Source of the DNA: Prinia subflava
Taxonomy: Eukaryota > Chordata > Aves > Passeriformes > Cisticolidae
DNA: 64,000 bases
Direction of reading: 5' to 3'
Assembly: GCF_021018805.1 (NCBI RefSeq)
Contig: NC_086253.1
Location: 35,403,583 to 35,467,582, forward strand
The notes beneath the pieces are model-generated. The model worked only from the letters and a program-made list of their open reading frames with translations. It ran no database searches and was not told where the DNA came from. Positions 1-11,010 of the stretch are shown here, piece after piece (the stretch's first letter is position 1; each line of letters begins with the position of its first letter). Both the position numbers and the translations under genes were made by a program.

Positions 1-2625
1 CAACTGCTCTTAATAGAATTCATAGCTTTTGGTGAATTATTGTGGAATTTATTTTGCCCTAATCTGCTATGGTGACAAGTATAAATAAAAATGTTAAGAA
101 GAAAAAATGTTTCATGAAGCCAAAAGTAAGTCAGGGGACAGGTTAAGGTTTTTCAAAACTCGAACCTAAAGTTCAGCTCAGAAACCTCTAATTACACATA
201 TGAAAAGTAAGCTGGATGCTCAGTTGTTCTGAGGTTTTATTAAATTTCAGTTAACTCAAGAAAAAACACTGTGCATATAATTAGCTGGCAGAAGTCAAGT
301 TGCTTGTGTAGGCAAGGCACAAGAGTATGGATGTAAAAGCTCACCTTTAGGATCTAATCAAGAAAAGAATTTGGAAAATTATTTGATTTTAATTCTGCTG
401 CATTGAATTATTTTAGTTTTTTCCTTTTTTTTTTTTTTTTTTTTTTAGCACTAAATATTTTGTTGCTCTGCTTGAAGTCTAGGTCCGTGCAAATAAGTTT
501 AGATGTGCAAATTTTATCTTTCTCAGTCTAGACTCCACAGCTGTAGAGAGCAGCCATTAAAAAGAACTATTGAAAAAAAACCCTTAAGCCTAAAATCCAT
601 GAAAACAAAAGCAAACTAAAAACACAATGGAGAAATATAAACCATGTGATTTTAAACATATATCTTAATTCCAGGAGTGGAAATTACTCTGAATTTCTTA
701 ATAGTTGTCTTTATTCATGCTGTGTTAGGCAAGTTATCTCACCTTTCCATATCTAAATCCTCTGCTGTATGTTGTAGCTGGAATAATATTATTTATTCAT
801 TTCTTGGGGTATTAGAAGATTTAATTTATTAAAGCTCATGACATATGTGATTAATAATAGAGGGAAATAATACAGAAGCATGGATTATTTCCATTATTAA
901 TTAATTAAAGAATCTCCCAAGACTGGAACTATTATGGTCAGGTGATTTCTTTTATATGAGTATACTGTACTCTTATTTCTAAAGGGGTTTTTGAACACTC
1001 TTGGATGAAAAAAACAAGTATATTGTTAACAAAGTTAGATTTATAACCTTATTAAAATTTTCAGGTTTTTAAAAGACTCATTATTTCTTCAGTTGAATTG
1101 ATGAGTAATTATTATGCAAATCCTCTTGCATTTCTTTATGCGTAACCTTTGGACTGGCATTTCTACTAAATATTATGTAAGATTTTTGATAAGGCACAAC
1201 AGAATAGTAACAGAAGCAATGACAGCACTTATTGCATATGTAAAACGTTCTCTGGAGCTAGAATGTTTTTAAATATGACAGGTTGAATACTTTCACAATA
1301 AAAACATTCAGTGACACCTTCTCTTGTTCTCAAATACACCATTAGAATAAATCACTCAGTTTCCAAGCTGATCATGTTTTTTAATTAGAAATGAATGCAC
1401 TATTCTATGACAAATTGCAGTACTTTCTAAATAATACAGAACTAAACCACCTTTGAGGACATTTTATCCACATCAACATCATCACTATTCAATAAAACTT
1501 AATGTTTGGCGTGATCACATATTATGAGATGTATCCTTTTCTGTAGTTAAAAATTGCAAAGCAAGGAAAAATTACTTACTCTACTGCAGTAAGCCATTAC
1601 TCTTTTGCTGCTAGTTTCAGTACAGTAAACTTTTATATATCTTCAGTACACTAGAGCAGCTCACTACATGCAGTTGCATTCCAGAATTTCACCAGTTTGG
1701 TGAAAAACTGTGTAGAGCCTCATCTTCTGAGTTTTGCATGGATCTGCTGAACTTAGCCACTAAACAGAGAAAAAGAGGAAAGCTAAATATTGGACCAAGA
1801 ATCTCTGAGATGAGGTGAGAGAGAATTTAAAAATCCACATATTTTAGACAGACTCTTTTCCTAGATGGAAATGATAGAAAAGTTTAGATCTTTTAACTTG
1901 CCCTCTGTTTTCAAAGAAATCCTATTTTTTATCCCTCATAGTCCCCTTTTTCAAGCTTATTTTAATGATGATGACAACTCCAGAACTTAATTTTACAGTA
2001 AATGAAGAAGTTAAAAAGTATAGAGTTTAATGATTGTGTGATTTTAGGACTTGAACATTTATGAAACATGTCAAACATTACAAAACTTGAAAAAAAATGC
2101 ACCACTCTGACAGTGTCTCTTTGTTTTGGTTCTCAGCATGCTTTTTCTCATTATAATAATTAATCCATTTTTGTCATCACTATTGATATGCTTGTTCTTA
2201 AAGGAAAATAAAAATATTACACTTTGCATCTTATTTTTTCTACTTTATACAAATTAAATGTCACCTGTTTTCTCTGTTGCCTATTGACAATTTGAACTGT
2301 TCTGAGTTCATGAAGTCTATGATAACTTAAATCCTTGAAGGCATTATGTCAGACTTCTTGAATCATGTCATCTAGGATGTGAAGTCTGTTCTTGTTGGAA
2401 TGTCAACAAGAAAATTAAGAATGAAAGACAATTAAGGAGAGTGAAATTGTGTTAGACTAGTTGACTTTCTAAAATAAGGCCATTTTATACTTTCTGGAAA
2501 ACTATTCAAGAGAAACGTAGCTGTATTGAGATATTTGTTAGTCAGCCAGCCTATCCTCTTGACCCTTTCATTCTCTGAGCATAAAGACTTCCGTTATGGT
2601 TTAGGAATGGTATTCTCCACTTTCG
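1..2625. other. AT-rich non-coding stretch
   Basis: No open frame of note, no recognisable repeat and no RNA gene is visible. The only simple sequence is a run of about 22 T at 425-446. The base composition and the dense stop codons in all frames are those of vertebrate intergenic or intronic DNA. Confidence 0.7.
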
Positions 2626-3013
2626 TGTTCCCACTGAAACCATGCACTGCTCTCTCACTCCCATCCTCCTCCTCCCTTTACAGAAGGCTGGATAGGAGAA
2701 TTGGAGGCAGGAAAGGTAAGGCTCATGGGTGGAGATAAGAACAGTTTAGTAGAAAGAGCAGTGAGATAAGAAGAGTAACAGCAGCAGCAGTAATGACAGA
2801 GGGTACAAGAAAGAGATGAATTATTCAGATGGAAACAACAATCCCCGACTGCTCCATTCGTGATGCTGTGCCAGACTGGAAGGGATCCAGAAGGGACCCC
2901 TTCTCCCCACCCCTGGCAATGATGTGAGGTGGTATAGAGCAATCTTCAGGTAACAGCCATGGCACCTCCGGGCTAGTGCAAGAGTAAACCCTGTCCTAGC
3001 TGGAACAAGGACA
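2626..3013 (-). mobile_element. Decayed ERVL-like LTR (solo), minus strand
   Basis: Read on the minus strand, the block starts TGTCC-T-GTT-CAGCTAGGACAG near 3013. This resembles the start of a widespread avian ERVL-type LTR, which as I recall it begins TGTCCTGGTTTCAGCTGGGA. Further along the minus strand are the landmark CTTATCTCCACCCATGAG (about 2724-2741) and a terminal part ending GGGAACA at 2626. The plus-strand motif GATAAGAACAGTTTAGTAG (about 2735) recurs in similar form in the LTR at 16739-17317, so the two belong to related families. At about 388 bp it is shorter than the other copy, which suggests internal deletions. No target-site duplication is evident and no coding sequence adjoins, so it is an old solo LTR. 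The family name is from memory; the LTR assignment is fairly firm. Confidence 0.6.
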
Positions 3014-6000
3014 ATATCTTAACGAAGACTGTATGGCATCATATTTGGAATCATTATGAGGAAAAGTTTCTACATGTTTTTTACTTGGCTAAATGTGATA
3101 AAATTATAAAACGTAGTGAAATTAGTGCTTTCAAGAAAGACACTGGCTTTTCAAGATACAATTTTCCTGAGGACAAGAATATTTGATCACAGAAACTATA
3201 TTGCCAGCTCCTAGGTAGATGAACAGATAGGTTTCCTGATTCTTACTATCTCAGAAGTTTTCCCATTTCCCATCAAAATCTCTGAAACAGTAGATTGTTT
3301 CAAACAGGCTAGAGTTCCTTGGGATAAATTCCTTTAAGCAACTTGAAAAGAGAACTAAATAAGATTACAGGGAGAAAGAGTTTAAGTATTATATACAAAT
3401 TAAATATAGTATGTTATGGAACTGCAAAGTGATATTTTGGTTTAAATTGTTGTACTATATTAGGACCATTTCATTATGCCCCTAAACAATTTAAGAAGAA
3501 ACAGGGTGGTGGCTTGTGGAATAAAACCAGTCGTTCCACACCTCTTGCTCATCATTGTACACATCATTTGGAAAACAAATGTAGTATGTTAGAAGGATGC
3601 TACATTTGTCAGAACATTTAATAAATTACCTTTATTAAATTAAGAATGTTTTCCTTTTCATTATAATATACTCCTGCTCTCTCAAATATTTCTTTTTTCT
3701 TCCCTCAGGTTACTTCATTTCACTTGATTTTAAATTTGAATTTCTTAGTACTTGCTGGATCATGCAGAATAATCTGCTCCAAACCAAGCCTCTATTGATG
3801 ATCCATTATGTCATGTGAACTGTCCATTAAAATTATCATTTATACCCATGCTTCAAAGAAACATATCCATCACAATAATTTTGCACTGGGCAATGTGTCA
3901 CAAAAATGGCAAAATGAAGCATCTTTGAAAAGAGACTATGGAAAGAAGATTGTAAAACAAAACTGCAACAACTTTGTGCATACTAGAGAAGCTCTCTTTC
4001 AGTTTGAGTATTTGGAAATGTTAAATTAAACTTACCGTAGCACCTGCACAGACATACATCAGTCTGTGTCAAGAGACAGTTTTCTTCTCATCTGTTGGTG
4101 TCTGTTTGCCTCTACCCTGCAAAGGCAGAGAGGTATCAGCATGCTGCTTCAGGATGTCACTCATCTTGGGTTTATTATTTTCTTCCTTATGACACTCCTC
4201 ATTGGAATTTTATGGAGGTTTGCAATACGCTGTAATAAGATGAGGAATTCTAATATGCTGAGGAACTAACTGAAGGTTAGTTCCTAACAGAAGGTACTTG
4301 TGAGGCAAATATTTCAGTTTACATTTTGTGGAATTACTGTACAGAATTTCATTGTACAGAATTACTGCTTTTGACTTTCTGCGCCCATAGCTGAACATTA
4401 GTCATACAAACTATTTTGAGCTGTTAAAGAAAAATATTTTTTTTTAAATTTCAGAAATATTTGTGTTGTTTTTATTTTCATAAATAAAACCAAATTCTAC
4501 TATTTCTTCCAGCAAAAACAAAATAATTAAATTATGTTTTAGGTCTGTACATTTTTTAATTTAGATTCTTTATTTTATTTTTGTAATTCATACAACTCAT
4601 TAAAACAGTTGTTTTCCAGTTTAAATCCTATTTATATTAAATATTTATACCAGGGTAGAGGAAAAAATTAAAAATCAGGCCTTCAGGATTCCTTCTTTTT
4701 CTTGTTAAAGAAGACAGTCTGATTCAAAAATGAATCAAGAAGCACAAACATGGTGTATTTAGGTTTAATCTGATCAAAGTATAGAGACTGCCAGCAACTG
4801 CCAGACCGTGAGTAGTAGCAATTTTTTTCCTTTTTTCCCATCAGTTGGAAAAAACAGAGGTGACCTCCTCAGAAACCCTGTTCTCTGAAATGAGTAATCT
4901 TGCTTGAGTAAATTAAAGTTAGCTGAGCATAAGAAAAATATCTACTTTCAAAAGTGGGCTAGATAATGATGAAGCATATTTTCAGTTCTTCATTTCCCTT
5001 GACTTCATCCTAATTAGGAAAAAGAACCAAACAATTTAAGTTTTTACCGGGAATATATCTACTTTTTATAACTCTGAATGTTAAAACCATTAATTGAATG
5101 AGCCTCTCAATCCCAGTGATTTTTGTTGTATAGAGCTGTAAGGGTGATATTTAAAATGAGTGAATATGGTCAGTGTATTAAAAAAAAATCAGGCATTTTA
5201 AGTAGCAGTGTGGCAAGAATAAAGGCCAATTTTTTAGATATAATTGCACTTGAAAGAATGCCAATTAATTAAGAATTGCCACTTCAGTTCTTATTGCATA
5301 TTTCTAAATCTGAAAATATAAGTAGATGGTGGTGGTGGGGAATCTGAATTCTTTGAAAATTACCCCGGGGAATGAAGTGTGCAGATATAATACATTAGAA
5401 AAAAACTAATTGTGATGCTAACTTTCTTTTCATATTTCTTGAGAGGAATGTGTGCGGGTGGAACAAAAAGGTGCTTTCATATGACCTTTGTCCTTCCTGG
5501 ATTATGGGAAGAGTTGAGGGATGTTGCGGCTTTGCATGAGGTGGTTCCATAACTCCATTCCTGACCTCTGGATGTGCCTTCCTACATGGAAGGGACTGAA
5601 GGAGAGGTTGCAGTGCTCGTACAATGTAGCTGCCTTAGCTCAAGTAACCTCCAATTTTTCCTTCTCAGTATCCTTATGGAGCCCATGTGTCCTCTTATAT
5701 GGAAATATGCAAGCAACCAACCAAAGATAAATAGTGGTGATTATGATAAAAGGACTGCTGTTTATAAAGAGGAGACTGGTGTGCCAGCTACTGATGCATA
5801 GGTTTAAACAGCTATGCAGCCCTGTCAGAAGCTGGAGGATAAACCTCTCTCTTATCCACAAACATGTTTCTTGTCCTAGTAAATACATCTGTAACACTGA
5901 CAGTTAACACCTAATAGTCTGCCAGAGATTTCAAAATTAGCATTTCAGAATAATTAGTCTTTTTGATAATCCACATTTTTTTTTCCACAGAAATGCTGAG

Positions 6001-7954
6001 AGTTTAATTGATAGCTTGTGGTTTCCATGCTCTGTATTCCACAACATAATTCATCTCTTGACCCCTTGGAGCACATATTCCTAGTCGGCACTCATGTTAG
6101 GAGTGACTAAATGTCACCCCTGCTTCATACCCATTTATGCTACTGTCAGGTGACCTGCTTAACACAGTTGTAAATAAGAAAGGCTCATAACTATAAAACT
6201 GCAGGGCAAATCCTCAAGGACAGCATTACTTTAGAAAAACTGGCAAAATACTTAAAAAACCTTGAAAAACTGTGTTTGGAAATCCATAAAAATGAAGTTT
6301 TCAGCTTTAGTGTTACTCTAAAAATATATTTTCCTTTTTTACAGCAGGAATTCTTTTCCCCTTGTGTTCCTCTGTATTCTTTAAAGTGACATTTAGCTAA
6401 TGTAGCAAGAAGTCACAGCTGTTGAGAAGGGCTGCGAGATCGCAGCCCACAACGTTTTAAACATATGAAAAGTGAAGACTGAGGATAAGAAGTGTTCTGC
6501 TGGGTCACCAGGTATTGTTCTTGGAATGTTCCAGAGAATCACTTCCTTGATGACTAGAGATTTTTTTCCCTTATTTCTAGCATATTTTTCTTCTTAGGTA
6601 GTGCTTACACATTTATTTTCATGCCAACAATATGTTTTGTCTTTTTTAGCTCTTTTTCCTCCGAAGTGGTTACCCAATTAAGTATTTAAAGAAACTGTCA
6701 TAGCCCCTCCCAGTTTGAATTTTGCTGAAAAAATTTGAAACAAGTAAATGAAACACAGTCTTCAGGCCTCATAAGGTTTTTCATTCCTTTGATGAAGAAT
6801 GTTAACTACCCTTTTTTCCATATCTTACCATTTTCTTAAATATATGCTAATTATTTGCCCTTTTTAAAAGCAGTTAGAAAATACATATACAGATAAAAAG
6901 TTGTCTGTTTCTGTAAACTTTTCCACATTGATGTAACTATGCAATTAGCCACTGGGATAAATACAAGGAACATTTTCAGGGGCAGCTATGAGTATACATA
7001 CATATACTGCACATGAAAAACAATTGTCACAGAACTGAAATTTAAGAAATTTCTAAATTGCAAATATACAATAAAAATTGTGCAAAATCATGCACATTTA
7101 GTAGGTAAAATATGCAATTGCTTCTGCAGTTCTGAATATTATTATTTAACATGATCCATATTTTACCCTACACTAATTGTTTTGTTCTAAAGCTATAAGA
7201 AAATAAAAAAGAATATCTATAATAACGTTTTGCTGTTATAAGTTCTACATGATACATGAAATATATGTTCTTGCAAGATTTTTCTAAATCCTTTAGAGCC
7301 AAAAATGCACTGGTATTATCTTGCTCTCCTCCATATTGCGATAACATATACAGAAGATTGCATATAATTTTTAATACCTTCTCCTTTTAGCAATAATTTA
7401 ATGTTCGATTTTTAACCTATTGTGAATTATAACTTATTTTTGAAATCAGAATTCAGAACTAAAGACAATAAGAGACACTCAGCCATATAGCTGTCAAAGG
7501 GTGATAGCTGCATAGCATAATGTTTATCTTTGATTTTGAGAGATGCTCCAGTCTCTTATGTTAGAGCACTTCTGCTGGAGTCTCTCCAGTAACTCTATCT
7601 CTCTCTCTTGTACTTGAGAATTCAGGATTGGACACAGGATTCCAGATATGACACAGCAATTCAGGTGTGAAGATAAAAATATTTTATATATGACAAGCAA
7701 TTTTATGAAAGAATTTTTATTCTAATTTTTATCCTAATTTTTGCAACTTTTTGATTTTCTCACATACAGTTTATCTGATTACCAGCAAGGCAGTACTTTT
7801 ACATGCAGAAGTAACACAGTAGTGATCAGGGTATTCATCTATTTTATGCAGTCTATCAACATATACATATGAAGCTAGGAAGATAATTGTGAGGAATTTA
7901 GGAAAGCGATTAATAGTTTCTGGATAAAATCATACCTCCTAGTCTAGTGCACAA
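3014..7954. other. AT-rich non-coding stretch
   Basis: Apart from a short GC-rich palindrome at 6429-6448, I see nothing that resembles a gene or a classifiable repeat. Open frames of 60-85 codons (for example near 3808-4029 and 5521-5897) overlap on both strands and show no protein family, so they are chance frames. Confidence 0.65.
6429..6448. repeat. GC-rich perfect short hairpin
   Basis: GGGCTGCGA and TCGCAGCCC are perfect reverse complements separated by only GA, giving a 9-bp stem. It contains two CpGs and sits in an otherwise AT-rich region. With a two-base loop it would be poor as an RNA hairpin but could act as a near-palindromic protein-binding site. Function unknown. Confidence 0.6.
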
Positions 7955-8039
7955 TTTTTTTTTTTTTTTTTTTAATTTTTTTTTTTTTTTGGTTTGGTTT
8001 GGTTTGGTTTGGTTTGGTTTGGTTTTTTGGTTTTTTTTT
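7955..8039. repeat. Poly-T / (GGTTT)n microsatellite
   Basis: A run of about 19 T, AA, a second T run, about seven GGTTT units from 7991, and a final T-rich tail. Pentanucleotide GGTTT tracts embedded in T runs are common in bird genomes. No retroelement body is recognisable on either side. Confidence 0.85.
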
Positions 8040-9069
8040 CTTGAGTTGTTAAACCAGGGTTAAAGTTTAAAGCTTAATATGAGGAGAAGCTTCATCAACT
8101 ATCTGTCTTCTGCAGGTGGGTGAGAAGGCTTAGACTAAAGGTTAAGTCAAGCCATGTGTTTCAGGTCATAATAAAGAAAGAAGCATAGCATAGCTTAAGG
8201 ACAGAAGCACATATATATGCCAAGCACAGAAAAAATATTTGTAAATCTGTAAATCACTGAAGTAATAGTGGAAATTACAGTATAAGTTGTGTTTAAATAG
8301 CTACCAATGATGTTTCCAATTGGTGTAACTAATTTTTCAAACTCATTATAAATGTCTTTGGACACATATGTTTAAAGGTTTGCCCTGTCAAAAAGAAATA
8401 CAATTAGCCACTTATCATTTTAATAGGAATGTAAGACATGAAAGTCTTCCGAGTTTCAGTGAAATCAGTTCTGTTAATTTAAAATATTCTCTAATGAAAA
8501 TGGTATTTAAAGACGTGACTAGTTTAACAGGAAACTTGTTTTGCTTCCTGAAATCCTGTTTTGAAAACTCCTATTTTTTTTCTTTGAGAAAATAATTAAT
8601 TTTGTTTTCAGTGTTATTAATTTGTGTTTGCAGTAGAGGAAAATGTAAAGATAGCAGTTTAAATTTGTAGCAGATGTAAATTCTGCTTGCTTTAGGAGTC
8701 TCTGTGAAAGCTATGAATCAGGAACCTTTGCAACATGTATCTTCAGAGTCAACAGATCCTGAGCCAGCCCTTTATACAGCTCTCTCAGTAATGATAGTTT
8801 TTTTCCTGATTCTTAGAAATAATCTGTAATGCAGGCTCTGCATTTTTTTTCAAAACAAAGTTGTGGGGGAATTGAGAACTGGAGTTTAATCCTTCACTTT
8901 CCACACCGTTGTAAGACACAGAGATCTGCCATCAATTCCAAAAGGATTCAGTAGGATTTTCGACAATTTTGACAGTGACTGCAGTACAGATTCATGATAG
9001 CAACATTCACACCATAAACAATTCATGCACACGCAGAGAGGCAGAGATGTATGCATCTCTATCTGTGTG
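8040..9069. other. AT-rich non-coding stretch
   Basis: No recognisable gene or repeat. The frames at 8368-8595 (plus) and 8886-9083 (minus) are short and match no family that I know. Confidence 0.6.
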
Positions 9070-9732
9070 TGTAACGATACCAAAAGTTCCCCTTGGGTTC
9101 AATGAAATATTCACATAAACCCCTCAGAGTTTCTCAGCAGGCATGGGTTGCACCTCAAGTGGAGTGCGTGTATGTGGCTCTGAGCCAAGGCCTCGTCGTC
9201 AGTGATGGCATTCCAAACATTGTAAACTTGCCAGTTTTCAAGCTCTGAGAAATCTCCCACTCAGAGGGAGGTGTTGGCACAGCCCACTGCAGTCCAGGAG
9301 AGCTCAAAGGGCCTCACTTGGGCCTGCTTTTTATGGGGTTACAGGATGATTGCCTTTTGTCATCAATTTCACCCTGGCTCTATCTCAAGTCAATAATTCC
9401 TGAAATTGCTCAAAATCTGTAACAATTCTGTAACCATTTCACTCAACTAAGATAATTTTTTTCAGAGGGTCTCATAACAATGGTGCTGTTTCACTTGGGA
9501 GATGATTCAGGAAAATGATCTACCAAGGTTAACATGGTTAGTCACTTATCCTTTGTTCCCCACCTTGGTCTGGCAGCTGATGTTCATGTTACAGCCAGAA
9601 CTGTTCCCACCTTCACTATGCAAGAGCTCCTGGTATGGTCAAGAGACACTTCACCCCTCAGCTGGTTGAGTCAAGGATTTTCAGGAGCTCTTGAGATCAC
9701 AGAGTAGGCACAAGAACAGATAACCCACCACA
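9070..9732 (-). mobile_element. Probable solo LTR, minus strand
   Basis: The block is richer in GC than its surroundings. On the minus strand it would begin TGTGGTGGGTTATCTG at 9732, which resembles a start I recall for avian LTRs. It carries a TATA-like CATAAAAAG at 9327-9335, about 400 bp into the element, as expected for a U3/R boundary, and could end near 9070 at ...CGTTACA, giving TG...CA termini. No clear polyadenylation signal or target-site duplication was found and no retroviral coding region adjoins. The outer limits are approximate; the promoter layout is the main support. Confidence 0.45.
9327..9335 (-). promoter_or_regulatory. TATA-like box of the LTR at 9070-9732
   Basis: Minus-strand CATAAAAAG followed by a GC-richer segment, placed as a core promoter would be inside the LTR. 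Whether it is still active cannot be judged. Confidence 0.4.
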
Positions 9733-10089
9733 CCTTGTTAAACTGCATTTAAACAATGATAAGTAACATATTAGTAAGGAACCTGTTTTGAAGGAAATAT
9801 ATTTATGTACCTTTACTGAAAATTTCATTCAAAATAACTAAGATTTTTATTTACAAGTAAGCAAATTCCTGTTTCGCAAATAGTCTTTGAGTGACAAAGA
9901 ACAAAAGAAGCCGCGTTGTCTGACTGACAATATTATCTATGTCAAAGAGGCATATACCTGGGGGAGAGAAATCCTGTCAGTTTTGCTTCCACAGTTTTTT
10001 GACCTGGAACCTTCTTTAAAACCTCCATTAGGACCATCAGAGGCATAGACATTCCTTTTTTCGGGGTTCTCAGTGCAATAATGACCCTT
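9733..10089. other. Non-coding spacer between repeat-like blocks
   Basis: AT-rich sequence with no recognised feature. Confidence 0.55.
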
Positions 10090-10440
10090 TCTGGCACAGG
10101 TCAGGGCCTGCTCCATGGCACAGGACGCCAGTTCCGCCCAGCTAGGTGCCCCAGTCCCTGGCCCAGGTACATGTCAGGGCTGTCTGGGCCTAGCCCTGTC
10201 CTGGGGCAGGTTGATTTCCTGCACTGAGCTCACACATGGCTTGCTGCCATCTTTCCCAATGCTCGCCAACCCCTCTGCTGCCAGCTGGGAACCTTGGTTG
10301 CCAGCATCCAGCTGTGGGACCCTGCCAGTGACTGAGGGGACAGCCCAGCTGCCTCCCACCCTGGAGAGCAGCAATCCTTCTGCTGCTGCTGATGTCCTGT
10401 CCAGCTACTCTGGACCATCCCAAGTCTTGGGCGTCTCTGA
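10090..10440. other. GC-rich, CpG-poor block of unknown origin
   Basis: The block is conspicuously GC-rich, with many CAGCTG, CCCAG and GGGCC words but only a handful of CpGs, so it is not a classical CpG island. An open frame of 122 codons runs through it on the plus strand (10115-10483). Its product is dominated by Ser, Pro, Ala, Leu and Gly with no domain, and three overlapping frames on the minus strand are also open, which points to composition rather than coding. It may be the interior of an unrecognised repeat. Confidence 0.5.
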
Positions 10441-10650
10441 GGCAAGAAGCTTTTCTTCATTGTTGTTAACTTTGCAAAACTGATTTCTTAAACAGCTCCT
10501 ACTAAGAGCATGTGTGTACTTGTGCAGCCATTAGGAAAGGGAGCTATCTAGTTCTCAACCAGCATGATTGAGAAACTAATCCCATGCTCTTAAACTTTCC
10601 TGTTTCTTATGGATTTGGCTATGCAGTAGTGCTAATGCCAGGAGTCCACA

Positions 10651-10679
10651 GAAAGCAGAAAGCAGAATGCAGAAAGCAG
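10651..10679. repeat. Short GCAGAAA tandem repeat
   Basis: Four imperfect units of about 7 bp (GAAAGCA type; one unit has T for A). A small local slippage product. Confidence 0.7.
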
Positions 10680-10891
10680 CCTACAAAGTATTGCGAAGTG
10701 TTCATAATGAATGGGATTTTAATTAGGCTTCTTGAGCAGCATCAAAGTGCCCAGTGCCCCATGGACTGGTGCTGTGATGGCACTTGGGCAAGATGAGAGG
10801 GTTGTGATTTCCTGCAGTTTGGGTGAACAAGGGGCACCTGTGCTTCACCCAGACCTGCTGTCAGCCCATCCTGCTGGGACTAAATCATTTA

Positions 10892-11010
10892 ACAAAAAAA
10901 AAAACAAAAAACAAAAAACAAAAAACAAAAAAACAAACAAAAAACCCCCAACCCCAAAACAAACAAACAAACAAAACCCCAAAAAACCCAAACAAACAAA
11001 AAAAAATCCC
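10892..11010. repeat. A-rich (CAAA)n/(CAAAAA)n microsatellite
   Basis: Roughly 120 bp of A runs interrupted by C and CCC, with CAAAAA units passing into CAAA units. Two lysine/asparagine-rich plus-strand frames and one phenylalanine-rich minus-strand frame through it are artefacts of composition. Confidence 0.85.

Noticed and set aside
10115..10483. 122-codon plus-strand open frame
   Set aside because: Low-complexity Ser/Pro/Ala/Leu product in a GC-rich block that is open in several frames on both strands; no domain or splice context.
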